This document shows positions 1 through 11,848 of a DNA stretch of 26,393 bases, piece after piece. A model generated the notes under the pieces. That model ran no database searches. It was not told the origin of the DNA and saw only the letters and a list, made by a program, of their open reading frames with translations. Both the position numbers and the translations under genes were made by a program. The stretch comes from Paulinella micropora. Lineage: Eukaryota > Cercozoa > Imbricatea > Euglyphida. The stretch is from assembly GCA_009731375.1 (NCBI GenBank), contig BJOX01000235.1:254986-281378 (forward strand). Reading direction: 5' to 3'. Position 1 is the stretch's first letter. Each line of letters begins with the position of its first letter.

Positions 1-677
1 CTTCCCCCACGTGGGTATAGAAGGCGCGAACCTAGCGGTACCTATAGGGTCTTACAGACAAGTATAGTAATCCTAGACGATGCTGCTCAGTTAGAAATGC
101 AACGGTGGAGGGTGTGACTGCATGGGGCAAGGCACGGCAACGCAGCAAGGCACTGGCAAGGCATTGGGACCGACTGAAGCCCCTCTCCAACGTGCGCTCA
201 TCATGTGTTCCAGTTAGGCAACCCCGAAGAAGCGAAGATAGGGAGGAGACAAAACCCAGATAGGATGAAGATAGGACTAACATGAGGCCGAAATGGAGCC
301 GAATTGGAACAGGTCAACTCGGCCCCATCTCGGCTCAATGTGAATCCTATCTTCAACCCATCTCGGTACTGTTTCCTCCCAATGCTCACCTCAACAAGAT
401 CACTAAACCGGAACTGGAGCCCCCAGGCATCTACTCTGCAGGAAACTCGGCGAAAATGGGCTAACCAGGAAACCAGACCCAACCCAACAGCCAAGAAAAA
501 CTAGCCAACCAACAATCCAACAGACAACCCCACAACCTGCCTGGCCGAACCCCTCCGAGTAAATGCCCAGTTGAGAGTTGCGCATATCCCGGTGACCGCC
601 CTCCCCAAGCGGTCACCTTCGTGGGGAGAGGCCCAACCACCTCTTCTTCCCATGGAGCCATCTTGTGCAGCCCTCCA

Positions 678-678
<1 letters not shown>
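1..678. other. Non-repetitive sequence, no supported gene
   Basis: This stretch is mixed-composition sequence without obvious tandem structure. Short open frames exist on both strands (up to about 100 codons), but none shows a recognisable domain, codon regularity or convincing splice signals. It ends abruptly at an (AAT)n tract, so it could be the 3' part of an unrecognised retroposon read on the plus strand with a microsatellite tail. That is inference only. The last 90 bases contain a strong RNA-like structure, listed separately. Confidence 0.5.
591..628 (+). other. Stem-loop with possible H-type pseudoknot
   Basis: A perfect 9-bp stem pairs 591-599 (GGTGACCGC) with 609-617 (GCGGTCACC). 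Within the 9-nt loop, 601-607 (CTCCCCA) is perfectly complementary to 622-628 (TGGGGAG), so the region can form either nested alternatives or a pseudoknot. The linker across stem 1 is only 4 nt (618-621), which strains a full pseudoknot unless stem 1 frays. It lies 50 bases before the (AAT)n tract. Structured 3' ends are common in non-LTR retroposons, but no family is recognised here. Confidence 0.55.
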
Positions 679-749
<71 letters not shown>

Positions 750-793
750 TAACAATAATAATGATAACAATAATGATAATAATAATAATGATA

Positions 794-864
<71 letters not shown>
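679..864. repeat. (AAT)n microsatellite
   Basis: About 185 bases of AAT/ATA repeats with a few interruptions (GATAAC, AATGAT) near the middle. It directly abuts the 3' end of the minus-strand SINE at 865, so on the minus strand it reads as a TTA/ATT tail. Long Asn, Ile or Tyr open frames here are repeat translations, not genes. Confidence 0.95.
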
Positions 865-1132
865 GTGCTTCTCTGTCAATGGCTGATGCATTTCTGCACA
901 TGCGCCTCCATCGTCTCACCCGTGAGGGGAGTACGAAGAATTGACGATAAGCTCTAATGACACCCCCGCAAGGGCAGTTCCAACACTTCCAGACGGGCCG
1001 GTATGTTCAATGAAAATACTGGTCCAGAAATAGACCGGTATGTTCAATGAAAATACTGGTGGCACCGACGGGAATCGAACTGGCGACAGGGCCCAGATGG
1101 TAGAACTTGACCACTGGGCTATCACAGTGTCC
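865..1132 (-). mobile_element. tRNA-derived SINE, copy 1 (complete head)
   Basis: Read on the minus strand, 1132-1061 is a 72-base tRNA-like head with both RNA polymerase III internal promoter boxes: box A TAGCCCAGTGG (1121-1111) and box B AGTTCGATTCC (1081-1071). Spacing between the boxes is tRNA-like. The acceptor and T stems no longer pair well, so this is a tRNA relic and not a working tRNA gene. The body (1060-865) contains a 26-bp direct duplication (998-1023 and 1035-1060) and ends at a (TTA)n tail. Head, unrelated body and microsatellite tail are the classical SINE layout. No named SINE family is assigned. Confidence 0.85.
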
Positions 1133-1167
1133 ATAATTATAATAATAATAATAATAATAATTATAGC

Positions 1168-1211
<44 letters not shown>

Positions 1212-1240
1212 TAATAATAATAATGATAATAATAATAATA
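1133..1240. repeat. (AAT)n microsatellite between SINE copies
   Basis: About 108 bases of AAT-type repeat with interruptions (ATTATAGC, AACAAT, AATGAT). It is both the target flank of SINE copy 1 and the 3' tail of SINE copy 2, so copy 1 appears to sit inside the tail of copy 2. Confidence 0.92.
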
Positions 1241-1485
1241 GTGCTTCTCTGTCAATGGCTGATGCAAATCCTGCACATGCGCCTCCATCGTCTCACCCGT
1301 GAGGGGAGTACGAAGAATTGACGATAGGCTCTAATGACACCCCCGCAGGGCAGTTCCAACACTTCCAGACGGACCGGTATGTTCAATGAAAATACTGGTN
1401 NNNNNNNNNNNNNNNNNNNNNNNNNNNNNNNNNNNNNNNNNNNNNNNNNNNNNNNNNNNNNNNCAATGAAAATACTGGTGGCACC

Positions 1486-1486
<1 letters not shown>
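1241..1486 (-). mobile_element. tRNA-derived SINE, copy 2 (head mostly missing, gap inside)
   Basis: The body 1241-1399 matches copy 1 (865-1023) with a few differences. After the N gap, 1464-1486 matches the second half of the duplicated motif plus the first seven bases of the tRNA-like head. The rest of the head, with both polymerase III boxes, is absent and replaced by (AAT)n. This is a 5'-truncated copy in the same orientation as copy 1. True length across the gap is unknown. Confidence 0.8.
1400..1463. other. Assembly gap (64 N)
   Basis: Run of N inside SINE copy 2, at its internal 26-bp duplication, which is a plausible cause of the assembly break. Confidence 1.
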
Positions 1487-1554
<68 letters not shown>

Positions 1555-1561
1555 TAATAAC

Positions 1562-1611
<50 letters not shown>
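1487..1611. repeat. (AAT)n microsatellite
   Basis: About 125 bases of AAT repeats with two AACAAT interruptions, ending at a 10-N gap (1612-1621) of probably arbitrary size. Confidence 0.95.
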
Positions 1612-1621
1612 NNNNNNNNNN
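1612..1621. other. Assembly gap (10 N)
   Basis: Ten N between the (AAT)n tract and the 296-bp satellite. The round size suggests a placeholder. Confidence 1.
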
Positions 1622-1649
1622 AGAAGAAGAAGAAGAATAAGAATAAGAA

Positions 1650-1680
<31 letters not shown>

Positions 1681-1945
1681 AAGAAGACAAGCTGTCAGCA
1701 GGCCCAAACAGCCGGTCTATATACATACATACATACATACATACACACAGACATACATACACATGTACATACATACATACACTGCATAAATACATACATA
1801 CATATGCACATACATTTTAACATGCTTACATACATACATACATACATACATGCATACATACATACATACATACATACATATGTACATGCATACATACATA
1901 GAAGAAGAAGAAGAAGAAGAAGAAGAAGAAGAATAAGAATAAGAA

Positions 1946-1976
<31 letters not shown>

Positions 1977-2241
1977 AAGAAGACAAGCTGTCAGCAGGCC
2001 CAAACAGCCGGTCTATATACATACATACATACATACATACACACAGACATACATACACATGTACATACATACATACACTGCATAAATACATACATACATA
2101 TGCACATACATTTTAACATGCTTACATACATACATACATACATACATGCATACATACATACATACATACATACATATGTACATGCATACATACATAGAAG
2201 AAGAAGAAGAAGAAGAAGAAGAAGAAGAATAAGAATAAGAA

Positions 2242-2272
<31 letters not shown>

Positions 2273-2537
2273 AAGAAGACAAGCTGTCAGCAGGCCCAAA
2301 CAGCCGGTCTATATACATACATACATACATACATACACACAGACATACATACACATGTACATACATACATACACTGCATAAATACATACATACATATGCA
2401 CATACATTTTAACATGCTTACATACATACATACATACATACATGCATACATACATACATACATACATACATATGTACATGCATACATACATAGAAGAAGA
2501 AGAAGAAGAAGAAGAAGAAGAAGAATAAGAATAAGAA

Positions 2538-2568
<31 letters not shown>

Positions 2569-2833
2569 AAGAAGACAAGCTGTCAGCAGGCCCAAACAGC
2601 CGGTCTATATACATACATACATACATACATACACACAGACATACATACACATGTACATACATACATACACTGCATAAATACATACATACATATGCACATA
2701 CATTTTAACATGCTTACATACATACATACATACATACATGCATACATACATACATACATACATACATATGTACATGCATACATACATAGAAGAAGAAGAA
2801 GAAGAAGAAGAAGAAGAAGAATAAGAATAAGAA

Positions 2834-2864
<31 letters not shown>

Positions 2865-3129
2865 AAGAAGACAAGCTGTCAGCAGGCCCAAACAGCCGGT
2901 CTATATACATACATACATACATACATACACACAGACATACATACACATGTACATACATACATACACTGCATAAATACATACATACATATGCACATACATT
3001 TTAACATGCTTACATACATACATACATACATACATGCATACATACATACATACATACATACATATGTACATGCATACATACATAGAAGAAGAAGAAGAAG
3101 AAGAAGAAGAAGAAGAATAAGAATAAGAA

Positions 3130-3160
<31 letters not shown>

Positions 3161-3425
3161 AAGAAGACAAGCTGTCAGCAGGCCCAAACAGCCGGTCTAT
3201 ATACATACATACATACATACATACACACAGACATACATACACATGTACATACATACATACACTGCATAAATACATACATACATATGCACATACATTTTAA
3301 CATGCTTACATACATACATACATACATACATGCATACATACATACATACATACATACATATGTACATGCATACATACATAGAAGAAGAAGAAGAAGAAGA
3401 AGAAGAAGAAGAATAAGAATAAGAA

Positions 3426-3456
<31 letters not shown>

Positions 3457-3721
3457 AAGAAGACAAGCTGTCAGCAGGCCCAAACAGCCGGTCTATATAC
3501 ATACATACATACATACATACACACAGACATACATACACATGTACATACATACATACACTGCATAAATACATACATACATATGCACATACATTTTAACATG
3601 CTTACATACATACATACATACATACATGCATACATACATACATACATACATACATATGTACATGCATACATACATAGAAGAAGAAGAAGAAGAAGAAGAA
3701 GAAGAAGAATAAGAATAAGAA

Positions 3722-3752
<31 letters not shown>

Positions 3753-4017
3753 AAGAAGACAAGCTGTCAGCAGGCCCAAACAGCCGGTCTATATACATAC
3801 ATACATACATACATACACACAGACATACATACACATGTACATACATACATACACTGCATAAATACATACATACATATGCACATACATTTTAACATGCTTA
3901 CATACATACATACATACATACATGCATACATACATACATACATACATACATATGTACATGCATACATACATAGAAGAAGAAGAAGAAGAAGAAGAAGAAG
4001 AAGAATAAGAATAAGAA

Positions 4018-4048
<31 letters not shown>

Positions 4049-4313
4049 AAGAAGACAAGCTGTCAGCAGGCCCAAACAGCCGGTCTATATACATACATAC
4101 ATACATACATACACACAGACATACATACACATGTACATACATACATACACTGCATAAATACATACATACATATGCACATACATTTTAACATGCTTACATA
4201 CATACATACATACATACATGCATACATACATACATACATACATACATATGTACATGCATACATACATAGAAGAAGAAGAAGAAGAAGAAGAAGAAGAAGA
4301 ATAAGAATAAGAA

Positions 4314-4344
<31 letters not shown>

Positions 4345-4564
4345 AAGAAGACAAGCTGTCAGCAGGCCCAAACAGCCGGTCTATATACATACATACATAC
4401 ATACATACACACAGACATACATACACATGTACATACATACATACACTGCATAAATACATACATACATATGCACATACATTTTAACATGCTTACATACATA
4501 CATACATACATACATGCATACATACATACATACATACATACATATGTACATGCATACATACATA
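1622..4564. repeat. 296-bp satellite array, about 9.9 copies
   Basis: Each 296-bp unit contains a (GAA)n block, three TAAGAA units, a second (GAA)n block, a short unique core (ACAAGCTGTCAGCAGGCC and a further ~15 bases) and a long CATA-type block with fixed landmarks (CACATGTACA, CACTGCATAAATA, CATTTTAACATGCT, CATATGTACATGCA). Landmarks recur at exact 296-base steps, for example TTTTAACATGC near 1815, 2111 and 2407. By eye the copies are identical, microsatellite block lengths included. The last copy runs directly into (CATA)n at about 4564 without its GAA block. Every long frame here is a repeat translation. Confidence 0.97.
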
Positions 4565-4932
4565 CATACATACATACATACATACATACATACGTACGTA
4601 CATACTTACATACATACATACATACATACAATACATACATACATACGTACATACATACATACATACATACATAGCATAGCATAGCATACATATAACAGAC
4701 GTAATGTATGTACGTCTCTCTTTTGCCACTCTCGGTATAGAAATACGTACATACATTACGTCTGTTATATGTATGTATGTATGTATGTACATATTTATGT
4801 ATGTATGTATGTATGTATGTATGTTTGCAACACTTTGCTGTCTCTCTTTTGCCACTCTCGATATAGCTATACAGTGTAAAGTGTTGCATACATACATACA
4901 TACATACATATATACATACATACATACATATG

Positions 4933-4965
<33 letters not shown>

Positions 4966-5033
4966 CAGACGTAATATATGTACGTATTTCTATATCGAGA
5001 GTGGCAAAAGAGAGACAGTGTAAAGTGTTGCAA

Positions 5034-5065
<32 letters not shown>

Positions 5066-5181
5066 GCATACATACATACATACATACATTCATACATAGC
5101 ATAGCATACATATAACAGACGTAATGTATGTACGTATTTCTATATCGAGAGTGGCAAAAAGAGACAGTGTAAAGTGTTGCA

Positions 5182-5212
<31 letters not shown>

Positions 5213-5222
5213 GTACATACAA

Positions 5223-5253
<31 letters not shown>

Positions 5254-5328
5254 ACAGACGTAATATATGTACGTATAGCTATATCGAGAGTGGCAAAGAG
5301 AGACAGTGTAAAGTGTTGCATACATACA

Positions 5329-5362
<34 letters not shown>

Positions 5363-5479
5363 CATACATACATGCATACATACATACATACATACATACA
5401 TATAACAGACGTAATATATGTACGTATTTCTATATCGAGAGTGGCAAAGAGAGACAGTGTAAAGTGTTGCATACATACA

Positions 5480-5511
<32 letters not shown>

Positions 5512-5605
5512 ACAGACGTAATATATGTACGTATTTCTATATCGAGAGTGGCAAAAGAGAGACAGTGTAAAGTGTTGCATACATACATACACATACATAC
5601 ATACA

Positions 5606-5636
<31 letters not shown>

Positions 5637-5760
5637 GTACATACATACATACATACATACATAGATAGATACATACATAGATACATACATACATACATAC
5701 ATGCATACCTATATCGAGAGAGGCAAAGCGAGACAGTGCAAAGTGTTTCTTAGCTAGTTT
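4565..5760. repeat. CATA array with reiterated ~65-bp island
   Basis: CATA/TATG microsatellite interrupted by an island. It begins AACAGACGTAAT, continues with TATATCGAGAGTGGCAAA and ends AAGTGTTGCA. Island starts on the plus strand are near 4694, 4964, 5114, 5253, 5404 and 5511. An inverted part lies at 4716-4766 and a degenerate last piece at 5709-5751. CATA blocks between islands vary in length. Near 4675-4690 and 5097-5108 there are short AGCAT repeats just before an island. Open frames here are repeat translations. Confidence 0.93.
4691..4769. repeat. Perfect 25-bp inverted repeat (half-island inversion)
   Basis: Arm 4691-4715 (starting TATAACAGACGT) is the exact reverse complement of 4745-4769, with a 29-base spacer. 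The arms extend a few bases outward through CATA sequence. The spacer is the island's GAGAGTGGC part in reverse orientation. A second inverted pair lies next to it: TGCAACACTTT (4826-4836) against AAAGTGTTGCA (4878-4888). Confidence 0.93.
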
Positions 5761-5895
5761 GCGAGGGAGAGAAGGTAAGTCAATCCAATATGACGCCAGT
5801 GACAACAAAAGACCAACCCTCTCCGAACACCCACCTGTCGAAAAAAAACACGCAACCAAACATCAGCCTCAAACTCCCCTCTGGTGTGCGCGAAC

Positions 5896-5949
5896 GGCGC
5901 CTGGTGGCGCAAAAACCTGAATTTTCTGGTTTCTTCGCCACCCGGCGCC
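5896..5949. repeat. 22-bp imperfect hairpin with GGCGCC tips
   Basis: Arm 5896-5917 (GGCGCCTGGTGGCG...) pairs with arm 5928-5949 (...CGCCACCCGGCGCC) with about three mismatches around a 10-base AT-rich loop. A further direct copy of the 5' arm lies at about 6036-6053. Confidence 0.85.
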
Positions 5950-6058
5950 ACAATTTTTATATTTCTGAAGAGAGCTCATCAGGAAGTGTGTCGGATACAC
6001 CAAATAATAGCCGCTACCTCCCTCTGGTGCGCAAACGGCGCCTGGTGGCAAAATTGTG

Positions 6059-6183
6059 ATCGGTCACAACTCCACAAAATGTGACCAGGTTACCGATAAA
6101 ACTATATGTGCGGCGCCGCAAAATTTGACGTGTTTTGCGGGCGAAAACACACCAAGTTTGTAGCTAGCCGCATAGTATACTGT
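6059..6183. mobile_element. Foldback (MITE-like) element, copy 1
   Basis: Two consecutive hairpins. The first is at 6059-6097 (ATCGGTCAC ... GTTACCGAT). The second is at 6105-6174, where GCGGC...AAATTTGACGTGTTTT pairs imperfectly with AAAACACACC...GTTTGTAGCTAGCCGC. Both hairpins, their order and the following TATACT(A/G)TT motif recur at 14061-14209. There is no coding capacity. It is probably a non-autonomous DNA transposon or foldback element. Target-site duplications could not be identified, so the element ends are uncertain. Confidence 0.6.
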
Positions 6184-6281
6184 TGTGGTTTTTTTTTTTT
6201 CTTTGTTTGTGTGTGTGTGTGTGTATGTAGCCCTTGCCACTGAGATTAACAGACCAGCCTTCTCTTTCCTGACTTGACAGA

Positions 6282-6489
6282 NNNNNNNNNNNNNNNNNNN
6301 NNNNNNNNNNNNNNNNNNNNNNNNNNNNNNNNNNNNNNNNNNNNNNNNNNNNNNNNNNNNNNNNNNNNNNNNNNNNNNNNNNNNNNNNNNNNNNNNNNNN
6401 NNNNNNNNNNNNNNNNNNNNNNNNNNNNNNNNNNNNNNNNNNNNNNNNNNNNNNNNNNNNNNNNNNNNNNNNNNNNNNNNNNNNNNNNN
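6282..6489. other. Assembly gap (208 N)
   Basis: N run immediately before the 25-bp minisatellite. Confidence 1.
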
Positions 6490-8487
6490 GGACACAACAT
6501 GACAGACAGACAGTTAAGACAACGTTACAGAATATACATTCATTAAACACATGATTCTGTTAATGTATATTCTGTATGTTGTATTAGTGTACATTCTGTC
6601 ATATGTTGTGTTAATGTACATTCTGTCATGTTGTGTTAATGTATATTCTGTCATGTTGTGTTAATGTTTATTCTGTCATGCTGTATTAATGTATATTCTG
6701 TAATGTTGTTTAATGTATATTTCTGTCATGTTGTGTTCATGTATATTCTGTCATGTTGTGTTAATGTATATTTCTGTCATGTTGTGTTAATGTATATTCT
6801 GTCATGTTGTGCTAATGTATATTCTGTCATATGTTGTATTAATGTAAATTCTGTCATGTATTAATGTATATTCTGTCATGTTATTTTTAATGTATATTCT
6901 GTCATATGTTTTGTTAATGTATATTCTGTCATGTTGTGTTAATGTATATTCTGTCATATGTTGTGTTAATGTATATTCTTTCATGTTGTGTTCATGTATA
7001 TTCTGTCATGTTGTGTTAATGTATATTCTGCCATGTTGTATTAATGTATATTCTGTCATGTGTTAATGTATATTCTGTCATATGTTATATTAATGTATAT
7101 TCTGTCATGTTGTTTAAGGTATATTCTGTCATGTTGTGTTAATGTACATTCTGTCATATGTTGTATTAATGTTTATTCTGTCATGTTGTTTTTAATGGAA
7201 ATTCTGTCATGTTGTGTTAATGTATATTCTGTCATGCTGTGTTAATGTATATCCTGTCATGTTGTGTTAATGTATATTCTGTCATGTGTTAATGTATATT
7301 CTGTCATGTTGTGTTAATGTATATTCTGTCATATGTTGTATTAATGTATATTCTGTCATGTTGTGTTAATGTATATCCTGTCATGTGTTAATGTATATTC
7401 TGTCATGCTGTGTTAATGTATATTCTGTCATGTTGTGTTAATGTATATTCTGTCATATGTTGTATTAATGTATATTCTGTCATGTTGTATTAATGTATAT
7501 TCTGTCATGTTGTGTTAATGCATATTCTGTCATGTTTTGTTAATGTATATTCTGTCATGTTGTATTAATGTATATTCTGTCATATGTTTTGTTGATGTAT
7601 ATTCTGTCATGTTGTGTTAATGTATATTCTGTCATGTTGTAATAATGTATATTCTGTCATGTTTTGTTAATGTATTTTCTGTCATGTTGTGTTAATGCAT
7701 ATCCTGTCATGTTGTATTAATGTCGATTCTGTCATGTGTTAATGTATATCCTGTCATGTTGTTTTTAATGTATATTCTGTCATGTTTTTAACATATATTC
7801 TGTCGTATGTTGTGTTAATATATATTCTTTCATGTTGTGTTAATGTACATTCTGTCATGTTGTGTTAATGTATATCCTGTCATGTTGTTTTTAATGTATA
7901 TCCTGTCATGTTGTGTTAATATATATTCTGTCATGTTGTATTAATCTATATTCTGTCATATGTTTTGTTGATGTATATTCTGTCATGTTGTGTTAATGCA
8001 TATCCTGTCATGTTTTTAATGTATACTATGTCATGTTGTGTTAATGTATATTCTGTCATGCTGTGTTAACTGTCTGTCTGTCATGTTGCGTTAATGTATG
8101 TTCTGTCATGTTGTATTAATGTGTATTCTGTCATGTTGTTTTAATGTACATTCTGTCATGTTGTGTTTATGTATATTCTGTCATGTTGTGTTAATGTATA
8201 TCCTGCCATGTTGTGTTAATGTTTATTCTGTCATGTTGTTTTTAATGTATATTCTGTCATGTTGTGTTAATGTATATTCTGTCATGTTGTTTAATGTATA
8301 TTCTGTCACGTTGTGTTAATGTATATTCTGTCTTGTTGTGTTTTTTGTATACAATGCCATGTTGTATTAACTGTCTGTCTGTGATGTTGTCTTTATGTAT
8401 ACTCTGTCATATTGTGTTAATGTATATTCTGTCACGGTGTGTCAACTGTCTGTTTTGTGATGTTGTGTTAATGTATATTCTGTCATG

Positions 8488-8534
<47 letters not shown>

Positions 8535-8579
8535 CCTACCTACCTACCTACCTACCTACCTATCTATTCTACCTATCTA

Positions 8580-8619
<40 letters not shown>

Positions 8620-9215
8620 ATATCTATCTATCTATCTATCTATTTATCTATCTATCTACCTACCGTGTTTGATGTATATTCTGTCATGTCTAACTGTCTG
8701 TCTGTGATGTTGTCTTGATGTATATTCTGTCAACAGAATATATATTAACATAACATGACAGAATATACATTAACACAACATGACAGAATATATATTAACA
8801 CAACATGACAGAATATACATTAACACAACATGACAGAATATACATTAACACAACATGACAGAATGTACATTAACACAACATCACAGAATACACCTCAACA
8901 CAACATGACAGAATATACATTAACACAACATGACAGAAATATACACCAAACACAACATGACAGAATATACATTAACACAACATGACAGACAGACAGGTAA
9001 CACAACAGGACAGAATATACATTAACACAACATGACAGAATATACATTAACACAACATGACAGAAAAAACATTAACACAACATGACAGAATTTACATCAA
9101 CACAACATGAAAGAATATACATTAACACAACATGACAGAACACATATTAACACAACATGACAGAATATACATTAACACAACATGACAGAATATACATTAA
9201 CACATGACAGAAAGA
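6490..9215. repeat. 25-bp minisatellite with two polarity reversals
   Basis: The unit is about TTAATGTATATTCTGTCATG plus TTGTG (25 bp), with 22-27-bp variants such as an extra ATG giving CATATGTTG. The array reads as the reverse complement at 6490-6540, forward at about 6562-8730, and reverse complement again at 8733-9215. That is roughly 75-80 forward units and about 20 reverse units. Copies are diverged by point changes, unlike the 296-bp satellite. An occasional divergent unit contains CTGTCTGTCTG. A period of 25 is not a multiple of three, so the Cys/Val/Tyr-rich frames are repeat translations. Confidence 0.96.
8489..8664. repeat. (TATC)n block with (TACC)n core inside the minisatellite
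   Basis: About 175 bases of TATC repeats with a TACC segment (8533-8562), interrupting the forward part of the 25-bp minisatellite. Confidence 0.95.
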
Positions 9216-9225
9216 CAGACAGACA

Positions 9226-9356
9226 GAGAGCATACATACATACATACATACATACATACATGCATACATGCATGCATGCATGCGTGCATACATACATACG
9301 TACATACATACATACATACATACATACATACATGCATGCATGCATGCATACACACA

Positions 9357-9389
<33 letters not shown>

Positions 9390-9835
9390 GCATACATACA
9401 TACCTGGCACCTCCAATGCATTTCCAAACACTTCATTGCATACATACATACATACATACATACATACATACATAACATACATAGATACATACATACATGC
9501 ATACATGCATACCTGGCACCTCAAACGCATTTCCAAACATTTCATTGCATACATACATGCATACATACATACATAGATACATACACACACACACACACAA
9601 AAACACACACACAGAAAAACATAGATACATACGTAGATACATACATGCATGCATACATACCTGGTACCTCCAATGCATTGCCAAACACTTCATTGCATAG
9701 ATACATACATACATACATCAATAAATAACATACATAAAAAACATAGATACATACATGCATACATGCACACATACATACATGCATGCATACATACATAGAT
9801 ATACATACCTGGCACCTCGAGTGCGTTTCCAAACA
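9226..9835. repeat. CATA array with island copies S1-S4
   Basis: CATA/CATG microsatellite carrying short islands that contain TTTCCAAACACTTCATTG: S1 9403-9438, S2 9512-9547, S3 9660-9695 (one variant base in the core) and S4 starting 9808. S1-S3 lack the extension TACCATGCCTCAAACCCT that later copies carry. A CA-rich block lies at 9583-9620. Confidence 0.93.
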
Positions 9836-9941
9836 CTTCATTGTACCATGCCTCAAACCCTAGATACATGGATAGATAGAGAGAGAGATAGATAGATAGA
9901 TATATAGATAGATAGATAGATAGATAGACAGACAGATAGAC

Positions 9942-10006
<65 letters not shown>

Positions 10007-10085
10007 TATAGATAGGTAGGTAGATAGATCGATCGATAGATAGATATATAGATAGATAGATAAATAAATAGATAGATAGATAGAG

Positions 10086-10169
<84 letters not shown>

Positions 10170-10211
10170 TGAGCGATAGATAAGAATAGATAGATAGATA
10201 GAGATAGATAG

Positions 10212-10704
<493 letters not shown>

Positions 10705-10714
10705 NNNNNNNNNN
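10705..10714. other. Assembly gap (10 N)
   Basis: Placeholder-sized N run within GATA/GA repeats. Confidence 1.
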
Positions 10715-10723
10715 GGATAGATG

Positions 10724-10785
<62 letters not shown>

Positions 10786-10800
10786 TAGATAGATAGATAG

Positions 10801-10993
10801 ATGAGATGTCGCAAAGGAATGTAGTCCTTGCAAAGGAACGCAGTTTCACATCAAACAGTAATTTGTGTACTGTGCATGTGTCCGGGATGGGAATCACGGG
10901 TAGACTGTGTTCTGGAAAAAGAAGAGGAGGAAGGACGTTGAAGAAAAAGGCAATCTAGGAATGGAGAGGGGGAGGATAAGGAAGAAGAGAAAG

Positions 10994-10997
<4 letters not shown>
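10801..10997. other. Short unique segment within the GATA arrays
   Basis: About 195 bases of unique sequence between a (GA)n/(GATA)n block and the next GATA block. It contains a near-direct repeat GCAAAGGAA at 10811 and 10830 and a purine-rich second half. The minus-strand frame entering it has no recognisable domain. I see no gene. Confidence 0.5.
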
Positions 10998-11064
<67 letters not shown>

Positions 11065-11139
11065 CCTCCAGTGCGTTTCCAAACACTTCATTGTACCATG
11101 CCTCAAAGCCTAGATAGATGGATAGATAGAGAGAGAGAG

Positions 11140-11233
<94 letters not shown>

Positions 11234-11339
11234 CCTCCAGTTCGTTTCCAAACACTTCATTGTACCATGCCTCAAACCCTAGATAGATGGAGAGATAGAT
11301 AGAGAGAGAGAGAGAGAGATAGATAGATAGATAGATAGG

Positions 11340-11388
<49 letters not shown>

Positions 11389-11401
11389 GGATGGATGGAT
11401 G

Positions 11402-11442
<41 letters not shown>

Positions 11443-11523
11443 CCTCCAGTGCGTTTCCAAACACTTCATTGTACCATGCCTCAAACCCTAGATAGATGGA
11501 GAGATAGATAGAGAGAGAGAGAG

Positions 11524-11605
<82 letters not shown>

Positions 11606-11703
11606 TCTCCAGTGCGTTTCCAAACACTTCATTGTACCACGCCTCAAAGCCTAGATAGATGAATAGATAGATAGATAGATAGAGAGAGGGAGAGAGAAAG
11701 AGA

Positions 11704-11780
<77 letters not shown>

Positions 11781-11793
11781 GGATAGATAGATG

Positions 11794-11847
<54 letters not shown>

Positions 11848-11848
<1 letters not shown>

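Larger units (their letters stand above)
5761..6281. other. Unique sequence rich in foldback structures; no supported gene
   Basis: Non-microsatellite sequence between the CATA array and an N gap. It carries a GGCGCC-containing motif repeated at about 5878-5913 and 6019-6053, and inverted at 5928-5949. It also holds two hairpins at 6059-6174 and a (GT)n run at about 6205-6225. No reading frame is convincing. Confidence 0.6.

Noticed and set aside
1061-1132. Functional tRNA gene on the minus strand
   Set aside because: Boxes A and B are present, but acceptor and T stems are mismatched and it is fused to a SINE body with a microsatellite tail.
6490-9215. Possible CRISPR array (regular short repeats)
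   Set aside because: The 25-bp units are contiguous with no unique spacers, copies are diverged, orientation flips, and the context is eukaryotic.
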